Below, one piece after another: positions 51,040 through 60,620 of a stretch of DNA of 64,000 bases. Each line of letters starts with the position of its first letter. Within the stretch, counting starts at the first letter, position 1. The notes under the pieces are model-generated. The model was not told the DNA's origin, searched no databases, and saw only the letters and a list, made by a program, of their open reading frames with translations. The position numbers and the translations under genes are program-made. Source of the stretch: Prorocentrum cordatum (Eukaryota > Sar > Dinophyceae > Prorocentrales > Prorocentraceae); assembly GCA_963575745.1 (NCBI GenBank), contig CAUYUJ010017793.1, positions 357,001 through 421,000 of the forward strand, read 5' to 3'.

Positions 51040-51112
51040 CAAGAGGAGCAGGAGGAGGAGGAGGAGGAGGAGGAGGAGGAGGAGGAGGAGGGAGAGGGGG
51101 AGGGGGAGGAGG
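51040..51112. repeat. GGA microsatellite
   Basis: (GGA)n with GAGGGG interruptions. Confidence 0.94.
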
Positions 51113-51336
51113 ACAAGCTAGGTGCGCTCGCGTCATATCTGACACCCTACCCCTCCCTCCCATCCCTTACCATGGCGCAGATCCCCTCTCTACTCGCACA
51201 GTCGGATGTCAAGCAGGGCGATGATCCCGAAAGGGTACGCGATGCATTGTAGAGCAAGGCGTGGCATGGCGTAGAAGAGCACCGCGACGCGTAGTATCAA
51301 CCTGGCATTGCATTGCATGCCGTGGCATGGCTCGGG

Positions 51337-51550
51337 AAATGACGCCAACGCTGCAGCGGGAACACGAGTCGAAACGAGCGGAAGCGCGGAAATGAGGCCA
51401 ACGCTGCAGCGGGAGCACGATTCGGAACGAGCGGAAGCACGGAAATGAGGCCAGCGCTGCAGCGAGAGCACGATTCGGAACGAAGGGGGCCCGAAAATGA
51501 GGCCGGCGCCTCAGCGAGAGCAGCATTTTGGGAAGAATTGCATGCGAAAA
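51337..51550. repeat. 53-bp tandem repeat
   Basis: AAATGA(C/G)GCC(A)...CGCTGCAGCG(G/A)GA starts at 51337, 51390, 51443 and 51495 (53, 53 and 52 bp). The last unit is diverged and continues into CAGCATTTTGGGAAGAATTG. Confidence 0.92.
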
Positions 51551-51654
51551 CCTAACTACGGGGAAGGCTTCCCGGGCGCCAGAAGCAGAAATTCAGCATT
51601 TTCAAAAGAAAAAATTGTATTGGAATGGCCTTTTTTGGGCGCCGCCTCAGAACT

Positions 51655-51745
51655 CGATTTTCTGGCGCCGGCTGGAACCGGCTCCGGACCCGGCCCGGGC
51701 GCTGGCCCGGGCGCCGACTCGGGCGTCTGGCCCGGGCGCCGGCGG
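51655..51745. repeat. GCCCGGGCGC degenerate repeats
   Basis: CCGGCTGGAACCGGCTCCGG, then GGCCCGGGCGC words four times: palindromic GC-rich DNA. Confidence 0.8.
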
Positions 51746-51880
51746 AAATGATGCCAGCGCTGCAGCGGGAGCACGATTCGGAACGAGCGGGGCCCGAAAA
51801 TGAGGCCGGCGCCTCAGCGAGAGCAGCATTTTGGAAAAAAATGCAGGAAAAAACCCAACTCCGGGGAAACCTGTGTGAAA
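51746..51880. repeat. Second copy of the 53-bp array end
   Basis: Repeats 51443-51575 with an offset of 303 bp: CGCTGCAGCGGGAGCACGAT, GGCCGGCGCCTCAGCGAGAG, CAGCATTTTGG, AACTCCGGGGAA. Segmental duplication of the array end. Confidence 0.9.
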
Positions 51881-51961
51881 AACACTACGCGGGGGGGGGG
51901 CGAATATTCCAAAGACGACATCAGGGGAAGAGGGAGAGTAGTATTCATATTGAGTAATTGT

Positions 51962-52076
51962 GGAGAGGGAGGAGGAAGAGGAGGAGGAGGAGGAGGAGGA
52001 GGAGGAGGAGGAGAGAGGAGGAGGAGGGAGGAGGAGGAGGAGGGAGGAGGAGGAGGAGGAGGAGGAGGAGGAGGAG
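51962..52076. repeat. GGA microsatellite
   Basis: (GGA)n with G insertions, about 115 bp. Confidence 0.95.
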
Positions 52077-52099
52077 TCGGCGGCCACATGACGGCAGTC

Positions 52100-52924
52100 G
52101 CAGCAAGCGGGTGCAGCAGCGTCCCGAGAGCGGGAGAAGAGAGACGGACGAGGGAAGCGGCGGCCGTGGCAGTGAGAGCGGACGACGGGCGCGCGAGAGG
52201 GGGGGAGTGGGGAGACCCACACCCACCCAACAGGCACACCGACACACATACACACACGCACCCCACCCTCCCCCTCATCCTCCTGCTCCTCCCTGTCACC
52301 CTGTGCCTCCTCCTCCTCCCCCCCTCTGCTCCCCATCGCCCTGTCTCTCCACCCTGTCCCTATCCCCCTCCCGCCCGACCCCTGCATTGTCCTCCTCTCC
52401 GTCCTCCTCCTGGTCTCCTGATCTTCTGGTCTCCTCCTCCTCCTCCTCCTCCTCCTCATCCTCCATCCTCCATCCTGCATCCTCCAACCCCCATGCCTCC
52501 TCCACCGCGGCCCTATGCGCATGGAGAGAGTATGCCGAACACGATGCCAAGATGCGCCGACCGAGAGCGAGCATCGGAGAAGTCATGGATGAAGCCCCTG
52601 AGGTTCCCTCGTACTCGTACTCCTCCTCTTCCTGCTTCGCCCCCTCATCTTCTCTTCTTCCCCATGCCTCACCATTGCCATGAGCTGCGTCCCTGCCGAA
52701 TCCAACGCTCCATTCCTCCGCCTCGTCCCCTCCTCGTCTTCCTCCCCCCTCCCCTGCCTTCCCGAACGCCCCCCCCCTGCCTCCCCGCCTCTACCACATC
52801 GGTGCAGCGGCCGACCCCCCCCACCCCCACATGGCCGCGCAGGCGGAGCGGATGTGGCTCGGCGGCGGCATGCAAAGAGGGCAGAACGAGCTGGACGCAA
52901 GGGGGGGCCGACCACAAGGAACCG
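52100..52924. other. Unassigned, pyrimidine-rich middle
   Basis: 52260-52470 and 52600-52790 are C/T-rich, with a short (TCC)n near 52435-52460 and a CCTCCATCCTGCATCC repeat. No gene. Confidence 0.4.
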
Positions 52925-53065
52925 TCCCCAAGACACCCAACCCCTGTGTCACCAGGGCGTCCGTAGATTTGTGTGCGTGCGGGCACGTCGCGCCTGCCCC
53001 GGCAGAAGCATCGAGATCCAAGACACCGTCGCGTGGGTGCCCCTCTTGGCGTGGGCCCCCGCTGT
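52925..53065. repeat. DR-D copy 1
   Basis: CCCCAAGACACCCAAC, CCAGGGCGTCC, CATCGAGATCCAAGACACC and TCTTGGCGTGGG correspond to blocks at 53815-53945 and 55240-55380. Confidence 0.6.
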
Positions 53066-53082
53066 GGGGCATCGGGGACAGC

Positions 53083-53216
53083 TGGCCATCGCTCGGACGT
53101 CCACTCCCCATGTTTTTTTTGTCGGTTTCATGCGTGGTTTTTTTTTCGCGGAATGATCAAGGATGTTCCTCGATGGCCCGCGCCGAAAGAACAATGCACA
53201 CGTCCGAGCGATGCCG
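53083..53216. mobile_element. MITE-12 copy 1
   Basis: 134 bp, left TGGCCATCGCTCGGACGTCC, right CACACGTCCGAGCGATGCC. T-run interior with CCTCGATGGCCC. TIR about 19 bp. No TSD resolved. Confidence 0.83.
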
Positions 53217-53429
53217 AGGGAAGGGATGGCGAGAGGGGCAGCGAGCGCTTGCGGCGAGGCGCCGAGGTCGAGACGACGGACGGACGGGAGCGGTGGGCTC
53301 GGAGGAGAGGGGGCGCGCTCGCCCACAGCACGGCGGGCCACGTGGCGCGCAGGGCCCCTGCAGAGCACCACGGCAGCCAGCCGCTAAAGCGACGCGAAGA
53401 TCGGGACAAAATCGGATCGGGATAACTCG

Positions 53430-53545
53430 AAATCTCTGAGGATCGGCGGGTTTGGAGGATGGATTGGGCGCCGCGGCCGCTCCAGAGCGTTCCAGAACGC
53501 TCTGAGAGCGCGCCAGAACGCGCTGGAGCGATTTATCCCGATCCT
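53430..53545. repeat. DR-E copy 1
   Basis: ATCTCTGAGGATCGGCGG, GCCGCGGCCGC, CAGAGCGTTCCAGAACGCTC and TGAGAGCG are shared in order with 57345-57470. GAGCGTTCCAGAACGCTC is itself a perfect palindrome. Confidence 0.75.
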
Positions 53546-53814
53546 AGCCCTGTTTTAGCCGCGCCGTCCTTCCTGGCGAAGATTCCTCCGGGGCCGACCC
53601 TTGCTCCAGGCGTGAAAGAAAGCACGCGCCGCGACGGTCAGGACTCAAAGGCACCATGGATTCGACGGGGTCGACCCACTAGTCCGGCCCGGCTGAAACC
53701 AGGAAGCTGCACGCACAAACACACCTATCTGGAATCACACACAATGCATGCGGAGGCCGCTTCCTGTACAATCGAGACCCGTCCACAGGAAACCTCTACG
53801 AGAAACAAAACCCT
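53546..53814. other. Unassigned spacer
   Basis: No feature recognised. Confidence 0.4.
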
Positions 53815-53945
53815 GAGACCCCAGGACGTGGGCGGGAACGCCACGTCTTCCACAGCAAAACCATCGAAACAAAAAAAGCCCGGGGCACCCCGGAGGCAAG
53901 CAGCGTGCTTCTTGGCATGGGCCTCCACTGCATGCACGTGGAGGA
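53815..53945. repeat. DR-D copy 2
   Basis: CTGAGACCCCAGGACGT, ACCATCGAAAC, GGGGCACCCCGGAGGCAAGC and TGCTTCTTGGCATGGGCCTC. Confidence 0.7.
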
Positions 53946-54129
53946 CCAGTGGAGGACCACCGCCGCCGACCGCGCCTGCGAGGGCCAAGCGCTCGACAGA
54001 CACACGGCCAAGCCCGTCTCCGGCCATCTCCCGGGCTGGCCGCGCCGTGCGCAGTCCAAACAGCGCCCGGGCCGGCCATCGCCCGGGCCAGCCGCGCCGT
54101 GGCGACCCAGGCGTTGGGTTCTGCAGGAG

Positions 54130-54350
54130 AGCCCAGCATCAAATCGAGAAGTCAGGTCGGCGATCAAAACGAATCAGATCGGCGGACATCGGCGGCCGAG
54201 CCGGGCCGAGTCGAATCGGCAGAACTCGGCAGGCTCGTGAGCCCCCAAAGAGAGATCGGAAGCCGAGTCCGAATCCCGAGTCGAGTCGCATCGGAATCGG
54301 ATGCAGTCTAAACCGAATCGAATCGGATCGATTCGAATAGGAGGAATCGA
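54130..54350. repeat. Degenerate GAATCGGAT words
   Basis: GTCGGATCGGCGATC-like and GAATCGGAT/GAGTCGAAT words recur irregularly. GGCGATC...AATCA(G/C)ATCGGCGGA also occurs at 54885-54910. Confidence 0.7.
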
Positions 54351-54462
54351 GACGAGCCCCGGTTCTGACCTGGCACGGGGCGCTCCACCGAGATCGACCG
54401 GCGGCTCCTCGACCGCCAGCTCGGCCCATTTTTGACCGATCCTGGGCCACTGGCGGCGCTCA

Positions 54463-54596
54463 ACTGGCCATCGCTCGGACGTCCATTCCCTGTGTGTTTT
54501 TGGGGTTTCGTGTGTTTTTTTCGTTAAATGATCAGGATTATCCTCGATGGCCCCCGCCGAGGAAAAATGCACACGTCCGAGCGATGCCAAGAACAG
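54463..54596. mobile_element. MITE-12 copy 2
   Basis: 134 bp, same ends and T-run interior as the copy at 53083; about 85% identical. Confidence 0.83.
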
Positions 54597-54966
54597 CGGC
54601 CGCTGCTGGGCAGGCGGCCTCCTGTCTTGTCTCGAGTGGACACGGGCCGCGGCGGCGCGGACAGCGAGCCCTGCTCTCAAAATGCACAGGTACTGCTGCT
54701 GGGCATGGCACCCCTTCTTTCCGCGCCCAGTTCGCGCGTGCAGAACCTGGCGTTCGCGCGCGACGACGCGGCCCGCGAGCGCGGGCGCGGCCACCCTGGC
54801 CGCCGCCAGAGGAGGGGGGGGGGGGGGCAGCGCAGCATACAAAGCCCCCCCGCCCGCCGTCGAAGCAGGAGTCGGATCGGCGATCGAAAGGAATCACATC
54901 GGCGGAACTCGGACCGGCTGTTGGGCATCGTACCCATCCTTGCCGTACCCATTCGGGGCGTCCATT

Positions 54967-55120
54967 ACCAGCCTGGAACACATCCCCATCCCTATGCTGG
55001 GCACCTCCTCATCACGATGCCAATCTCAGGGATTCCCTTATTTTTTGAGGGGCGATCCCCAAGATTGTCATCGCCTTTTGGCGTGTCAATCTTAGGGATA
55101 GGGATACGTTCGAGGCTGGT
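54967..55120. mobile_element. MITE-13, single inverted-repeat element
   Basis: 154 bp. ACCAGCCTGGAACACATCCC and its inverse, ending CGAGGCTGGT, pair over about 28 bp with four mismatches. No TSD or second copy in this window. Confidence 0.7.
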
Positions 55121-55239
55121 AAGTCCAGAGCAACCCTCCACGCCCGCGGCGGGGCCGCAGCCGCGCCGGCGCGGCACGAACCCACAGGGGGGAGGGGGCC
55201 GACCGCAAGAGAGGCCTTCCACAGGGAAGCCCAGCCCTC

Positions 55240-55380
55240 TGAGACACCAGGACGTCCACGGGTTTTTTTTCGGTGTGGGCGCGTGGCGCTCGCCAACGCA
55301 GAGCCATCGAGACCCAAGAGACCCAGGGCACCCTGGAGGCAAGCAGGGTGTCTCTTGGCACGGGTCTCCACTATACCATG
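55240..55380. repeat. DR-D copy 3
   Basis: CTGAGACACCAGGACGTCC, GCCATCGAGACCCAAGAGAC, GGGCACCCTGGAGGCAAGCA, TCTCTTGGCACGGGTCTCCA. Closest to copy 2. Confidence 0.72.
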
Positions 55381-55739
55381 CCCAACGTCCTGGCACGCCT
55401 CCCCCGAGAGCCGATGCCGCGCACTTAAAAAGTGCAGCAGCATGCAGCGTCGGCGACACGACGAGAGCCGCGGACGCTGTCTTCTTCTTGTGGCGGCCTT
55501 CGGGCCACCGATCCGTGAGGACCCCGGGGCGCGCCGCCGGGCGAAACCGCCTGGCCCGGAAAGAAGATTGGGACGCCAGTGCCTCAGGGCCGGCCGGCCC
55601 TTCCCCTTCCCCTTCCTTCCGCGCGCGCGCGCGCTCTTCCCCCCCGGGGGAGGCGGCGCGGAGCTCCGCGCAGCGCCGCGGCCGACGGTGCGGGCCCGCT
55701 TCCGGGGGAGCAAATCGAGCTGCGCAAGCACACAAGACT

Positions 55740-55903
55740 GAAGGGGCCCCAGGACACACAAATAAATACACACAAATAAAACTGTTCCCCATATTTTCTG
55801 ATATTTTCTGGGTTTCTGTCTTCCCCCCCACTTCCCATATTTTCCCATATTTTCTGGGGAATCGCCGATTAATTGTGTTTGTGTGTGTTTTTTCCCTCCT
55901 GAA
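55740..55903. mobile_element. MITE-7 copy 4, reference copy
   Basis: 164 bp. Left GAAGGGGCCCCAGGACACAC; right GTGTTTTTTCCCTCCTGAA. TSD AGACT is perfect (55735-55739, 55904-55908). Confidence 0.92.
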
Positions 55904-55908
55904 AGACT

Positions 55909-56055
55909 CCCGGAGGCCCGCGCGGAGCCCCTGCCTCGGCGCTGGGCCCCCCGCCCTATGGCGCGTGCCGCTGGAGGCGCCGCCGGCGAGCCCAGCGCCG
56001 ACTCAGGAGCGCAGCGAGGACCTGGGAAGGCTCATGTTCCTCGAATCCTGAGCGT
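55909..56055. repeat. MITE-2-like core, degenerate
   Basis: CCCGCGCGGAGCC, TCGGCGCTGGGCCCC, GGAGGCGCCGCCGG, CCCAGCGCCGACTCAGGAGC: hairpin core resembling MITE-2 without ends. Confidence 0.5.
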
Positions 56056-56061
56056 TTTCTT

Positions 56062-56290
56062 AGTCGGCGTCTCGACCTTAAGCGAAAAGGGGGGAGGGAG
56101 GGGGGGGGTCTGGTTCCAGACCTCTCCTTGGCGCCACTGTTTGCGACAGCGCATGCGTCCTGTTGGGGGAGGCTCCACCGGCTCGGCACAGGCGCCCGCA
56201 ACGGCCGATCTCTACTCCATGGGTGGGGGGGAAGGGAGGGTGCGAGGGCCCGCGCCGATCGCCACAACAATGAATTAAAAAAACGATCAC
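56062..56290. repeat. DR-B copy 2
   Basis: Homolog of 26285-26487, about 80-85% identical by eye. Confidence 0.8.
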
Positions 56291-56365
56291 ACCCTTTGTT
56301 CGATAGGGGGATCGACTGCAGAATCGATATATCCCAAACTTGACTCTCACGTCGACCCCCCCACA

Positions 56366-56581
56366 AAAATACACGAACCAGTCGCAGACCTGCGAAAAAT
56401 CTCTACGAACTGCCCGTGGACTCGACAAGAAACATCAAAATCCTGGGGCAAACCAATGCCGCAGCCGCTCCCCCACGCAGTTAAAATACACGAACCACTC
56501 GTAGACCTGCGAGAAGTTCTACGCACTGCCCGTGGATTCGACAAGAAACATCCATTCCGGGGCAAACCAGTGCCGCATAGT
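56366..56581. repeat. 116-bp tandem pair, cut by MITE-4
   Basis: AAAATACACGAACCA starts at 56366 and 56482. Shared ACTGCCCGTGGA(C/T)TCGACAA and GGGGCAAACCA. The second unit ends at the MITE-4 insertion point. Confidence 0.88.
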
Positions 56582-56955
56582 TCGGGAGCGGCCAAGAGCT
56601 AGGGGGGTGTCCAAGAGGGGGGGTGTGCAAATCATGACCGGCGGCATGTGCGCGGCCCAGCGCGGGGGCCAGGGACGTAATGAAAGAAGGAGAGGCGCCA
56701 TGGAATCTGGGGAACTATCATGGCCCCCGCCATGTCGGGCGAAAGGGGGGGATAGCAAAGGGGGGGTTTGAGAATCAGCTCACGTAGCTGATTTTCCCGG
56801 CGCCTCCCGGCGCCGGAGGCGGCTATGTATCGAGGAATGGGCTCCTCGGTGAGGCCAAAATCAGCTGCATGCAGCAAATTTCGTAACCCCCCCTTTCCCA
56901 ATCCCCCCCTTCCCCCCGACCCGATAGTCATCACCCCCCTCTTTGCCGCCCCCGA
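56582..56955. mobile_element. MITE-4 copy 6, carrying nested MITE-5
   Basis: Left TCGGGAGCGGCCAAGAGCTA; right CCCCTCTTTGCCGCCCCCGA. TSD ATAGT is perfect (56577-56581, 56956-56960). MITE-5 occupies 56735-56924. Without it the host is about 184 bp and lacks about 15 bp present in other copies at that point. Confidence 0.94.
56735..56924. mobile_element. MITE-5 copy 3, nested
   Basis: 190 bp, left TCGGGCGAAAGGGGGGGATA, right TTCCCCCCGACCCGA. About 95% identical to the 47-kb copy. There is no TSD, and host bases equivalent to GAGATCCACCCC are missing at the junction. Confidence 0.93.
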
Positions 56956-57164
56956 ATAGTCGATCCCCCGCTCGATTTGCTCCCCCAGGCTTCGCTGCCG
57001 GGCCGCCCGCGGCCCCGCCCGCGGCCGCGGTGGCCTGCCGGGCGTCGGCGGCGCCGTCGACGCCGCCGACGCCGCCGTCGCCGCCGTGGCCGCCGCCGCC
57101 AGGCGCCGGGGCGCTCCCTGGGCGCGGAGGGCGGCCTCGGAGGGCGGGGGCTCGCAGGAGGGAG

Positions 57165-57215
57165 AGGCCTCCTCCTCCTCCTCCTCCTCCTCCTCCTCCT
57201 CCTCCTCCTCCTCCT
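57165..57215. repeat. TCC microsatellite
   Basis: Pure (TCC)n, about 48 bp. Confidence 0.95.
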
Positions 57216-57344
57216 CGGATGCGGGGGCTCGCAGAGGGAGAGGCTGTATGGCCCTGGCCATGGCAGGGTATAGCCCCCTCCGTGAGCAGGAGGCGAGGGG
57301 GCAAGGGCGAGGACAGGGATCGGGTGGGAGGGGATCGAGAACAT

Positions 57345-57470
57345 CTCTGGGATCTGGCGGCTCCGGAAGATGCATCGGGTGCCGCGGCCTTCTCAGAGCG
57401 CTCCCGGACGTTCTGAGAGCGTTCCAGAAAGCTCTGGAACGAGCTCGTCCTCGCCCCAGCCCCGTCCGAG
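57345..57470. repeat. DR-E copy 2
   Basis: ATCTCTGGGATCTGGCGG, GCCGCGGCC, CAGAGCGCTC, TTCTGAGAGCGTTCCAGAAA, GCTCTGGAACGAG. Diverged homolog of 53430-53545. Confidence 0.75.
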
Positions 57471-57759
57471 AGCACATAATCATAACCCCCCCTTGGACAA
57501 CCCGAATCGTGAAGGCTTCCCAAATGGGGCTGGAGCAGATGGGGTCGGAAAACCGCGCCGCGACAGAGGGGCATGCGTCGAACATGTGCCGCGGCACACG
57601 AGACCGTCCGAAAACCCAGCCTCCCCTGCACCCCCCCACCCATCACGTTGCCCCCGACCGCGTGTTCGCGCCGCGGCGACGGCCGTTGGCGGCAGCGGCG
57701 GGGTAGCCGCGGCGTCGACGGCAATGGCAGCCGAGAGCTGGCTGCCTGGCCGCCCGCGG

Positions 57760-58125
57760 CCTGGCCTCCTCCTCCTCCTCCCCCTCCTCCTCCTCCTCCT
57801 CCCTCCTCCTCTTCCTCCTCCTCCTCCCTCCTCCTCCTCCCTCCTCCCCTCTTCCTCCTCCCCCTCTTCCTCATCCTCCTCCTCCTTCTGCTCACCTCCT
57901 TATCCTCTTCCTCCTCCTCCTCCTCCTCCCTCTCCGTCTCCTCCTCTTCCTCCGCCTCCTCCTCCTTTTCCTCCTCCTTCTCCTCATCCTCCGCATCCGC
58001 CTCCCCCTCCTCCCTCCTTCTCCTCCTCCTCCTCCTCCTCCTCGTTCTCGTCCTCCTCCCCCTCCTCCTCCTCCTCCTTCTCCTCCTCCTCCTTCTCCTC
58101 CTCCTCCTTCTTGTTTTCCCTTCCC
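57760..58125. repeat. 365-bp TCC/TTC compound microsatellite
   Basis: Longest pyrimidine-pure stretch: (TCC)n with TTC, TCA and TCG interruptions. Accounts for the very long open minus frame at 56861-58711 (616 codons, E/R-rich), which I reject as a gene. Confidence 0.96.
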
Positions 58126-58194
58126 CCGCCCGTACCCTCGCACTCGTCCCATCATGGCCTTGGCTGAACTCGGGTCCGGATCGCCGCCGATCAT

Positions 58195-58560
58195 AAATAA
58201 TTGCGCGCCGCGGCGACGGCCGGCGGCGGCCGCGGCAGACAGCCGGCCGCGGCGGCCGCGGCGGCCGCGGCGGCCGCGGCGGCCGAGACCGGCCTCGGCC
58301 GCGCGCGCCGCAGGCGCGGCGCCCTCGGCGGCTGCCGGGCGGGCGGCGCCCTCGGGCGGCCCGCCGCGGGCGCGCAGGAGGGCTCGCCTGGCTCGGCGCG
58401 CGGCCGAAGGGCGACCACCACGACGCCGACGCCGCAGGCGGCCCGGGACGACGGCTCGCCGCGGGCGGCGCCGACGAGGACGCCGGCTTCGACGCAGCCG
58501 CCGAGGACGGCGCCGACGCGGCCGCCGCCGGCGACGGCGGCGGCCAGCGCAGTGGGACCG
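58195..58560. repeat. GCGGCC-rich CpG block
   Basis: (CGGCCG/CGG)n near 58240-58285, then GCC/GAC-rich CpG-dense DNA. Confidence 0.8.
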
Positions 58561-58844
58561 TCATGACCACGACCATTCTCGATATCTCCACAGGACCGAT
58601 CCACGTGTCACGTTCATCGTCATCGCACTCGTCGCCGTCCCACGTGATTAGCAAGGCGACCAACAAAACTCGGCATTCGAAAGAACAACCTTCAAATTTG
58701 AAAACATACAAGCCAACAGCGAAGACAACAGCGCCGAATCTCCGGGTTCAAAGCAAATTCAGAATAAAAAATCCGGACCCAAGGCCCTCGATCCTGCTGT
58801 CTCCCGCAATCTCAGGACGGCTCGTCCCCCTCCCTCCCCCAAGT
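58561..58844. other. Unassigned spacer
   Basis: Ordinary composition; no feature recognised. Confidence 0.4.
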
Positions 58845-59300
58845 CAGCAAATCCCACCAGCCCTCCCGGCGGAGATGGTGTAGAGAGCCCGTTCTGTTCC
58901 ACCCCCTTCATCCCTTCGGGGAGGGGTTCACCCCTCCCCCTACCCCCTCCGCCTGGGCCTGGAGGGGGGAGCGAAGGTGGTTGGAGCGTCTGTGTTGGCC
59001 CAAGATGGCGCCAAGACAGCCCAAGAGAGCTCAAGATGACCTCCAAGATCGCTCAAGACGGCCCTCGATGACTCAAGATAGCTCCTAACAAGCCTACACG
59101 AGGTTCCAGACCGCCCCAAGTCGGCCCCAAGTGGCCACGGTACCTCCCAAGGACGGCCATAGTGTTTGCCCGTCTTCTCGCCTTTTCGAATTCAATGGGT
59201 TCTTGAGGCTTCAAGATGGCCCCAAGATGCCCCAAGAAAGCTCCAAGACAGGCCCCAGAAAGGCCCAAGACGGGCCCAAGAGAGCCTAAAACCCTCGACC
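58845..59300 (+). repeat. CR copy 6 with leader and spacer
   Basis: Leader CCACCAGCCCTCCCGGCGGA ... GGGGAGGGGTTCACCCCTCC, then CCAAGATGGCGCCAAGAC words, a spacer near 59150-59200 (GTTTGCCCGTCTTCTCGCCT), then more array to about 59290. Confidence 0.83.
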
Positions 59301-59309
59301 CGCTACAGA

Positions 59310-60224
59310 AAAATGATCCATCACGACGACCGTGACGACGACGTCGTCGTCGACCTCCGGAAGCCTCACGGGGTCCCGAGAACTCCCGGAAGACCTGCAC
59401 GGCCCGTGGCGCCGACCGCGCCTAGGAGCCCAGGATCCCCAACAGGCATGCCGTCGAATCTCGAATCCTCGACCAGCGGCGGCGACGACGACGCCGGCGG
59501 CAGCGAAGTCGGCGTTGGTGGTCTGACCTCACACACGCCTGGGAGTCTGGGCCGTCCAACGGCGAGCCGTGGATCCTCGATGAGGAAACGACGGACGGCG
59601 GCGACGGAGGGCGGCAGCGGACGACTGCCGCGTCAAACGCGTCGGCGTCGGCATGAGCGGCGACGACTGCGTCGACAGCGTCTGCGCCTACTGGGATCGG
59701 CTTGGGGCTTGCTCAGGGGATGAGGGGGTGATCACTTGATGCAATAGAGGGTTGTATCTGGCCTACGCTAAATGGGGGGTTCGACATTTCCGCCGAATGG
59801 GCGGAGCCCACTTTTCCCAGACCGTGACCCGCCTTTAAGCAAACTGGATGTGTAGCCCACGCAAAAACCAGGTTCGAAAAGTAAGAACCCAACTCGGCAT
59901 CCACTGATAAAAACGCTCCCATCCATGTAGCCCCCCCCCGCGCCGATCCTGGTATAGGACGGCGGCGGGAACAGGCGACGACGAAGGCGACGAAGGCGGC
60001 GGCGACAAACGGCGGCGACGGCCGGTGGCAGCGGACGGCGGCGGCGGCGGCCGGGTCACAGACGCGGCGCGTTCTCCACGGCCACCGCGATGGCAGGCCC
60101 CCGCCCGTCAGCGCCTCGGCGGCGGCGGCGGTCAGCGGGCGGACAAGGGTGGTGGTGGTGATGCTGCTGCTGCTGCTCATGTGCGGGCAATACTTCTGTC
60201 TATATCCGCTGCAGTATGGAGTTT
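59310..60224. other. Unassigned, triplet-rich in part
   Basis: GAC/GGC-rich at 59325-59345, 59470-59500 and 59940-60130. 59720-59940 is less biased. No gene recognised. Confidence 0.4.
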
Positions 60225-60362
60225 CGGGCTCCCTTCCCAAGAAACCCGAAGCGCACTGGACATGGATAAAGTTGCCCCCTAGAGGCTCGATGTTTATCCA
60301 TATCCAGTGCCCCTCGGCCTTAGGTCGCTGCTTCCAAAAAAGTCCGAGAGGCACTGGATATG
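60225..60362. repeat. Inverted repeats of GCACTGGATATGGATAAA
   Basis: GCACTGGACATGGATAAA (60250) faces TTTATCCATATCCAGTGC (60295-60312), an 18-bp stem with one mismatch around about 27 bp. A third copy GGCACTGGATATGG lies at 60350. Flanking words (CTTCC(C/A)AA..A and CGGGCTCCC/CGGCCT) suggest a compound palindromic element. Confidence 0.82.
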
Positions 60363-60620
60363 GAAATGAGTCTTGCACGCATCATGATGAAGTTGGAGAT
60401 GGAAATGAAGATGTTTGTGTTGATGACAATGGTATTGGTGACGAACAGGTGCGAAGCTTGCAAAGGGTACAGAAGCGGCGCTACGCTGGCAGCACTGGGT
60501 CGAAGTCCAGTGCGCCATGCTGATGGTGATGGCGGTGATGATAACGTTGGTGATGTTTATGGTAATGGTTACCACGACGACGGTGTGAATGAGGATGGTG
60601 GTGGGTGGTGGTTGTGACAG
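60363..60620. repeat. GATG/GGTGAT degenerate triplets
   Basis: GATGGTGATGGCGGTGATGA and GAGGATGGTGGTGGG words; imperfect GAT/GGT tract strongest at 60520-60615. Confidence 0.7.

Noticed and set aside
51337-51550. 53-bp repeats as a CRISPR array
   Set aside because: Repeat and supposed spacer are both conserved between units, so it is a plain tandem repeat.
54528-56051. 507-codon plus-strand open frame
   Set aside because: Crosses MITE-12, MITE-13, DR-D and MITE-7 in one frame; no domain and no conserved frame between repeat copies.
56861-58711. 616-codon minus-strand open frame
   Set aside because: Spans a 365-bp TCC compound tract, DR-E and part of a MITE. Composition is E/R/G runs plus repeat translation, with no domain.
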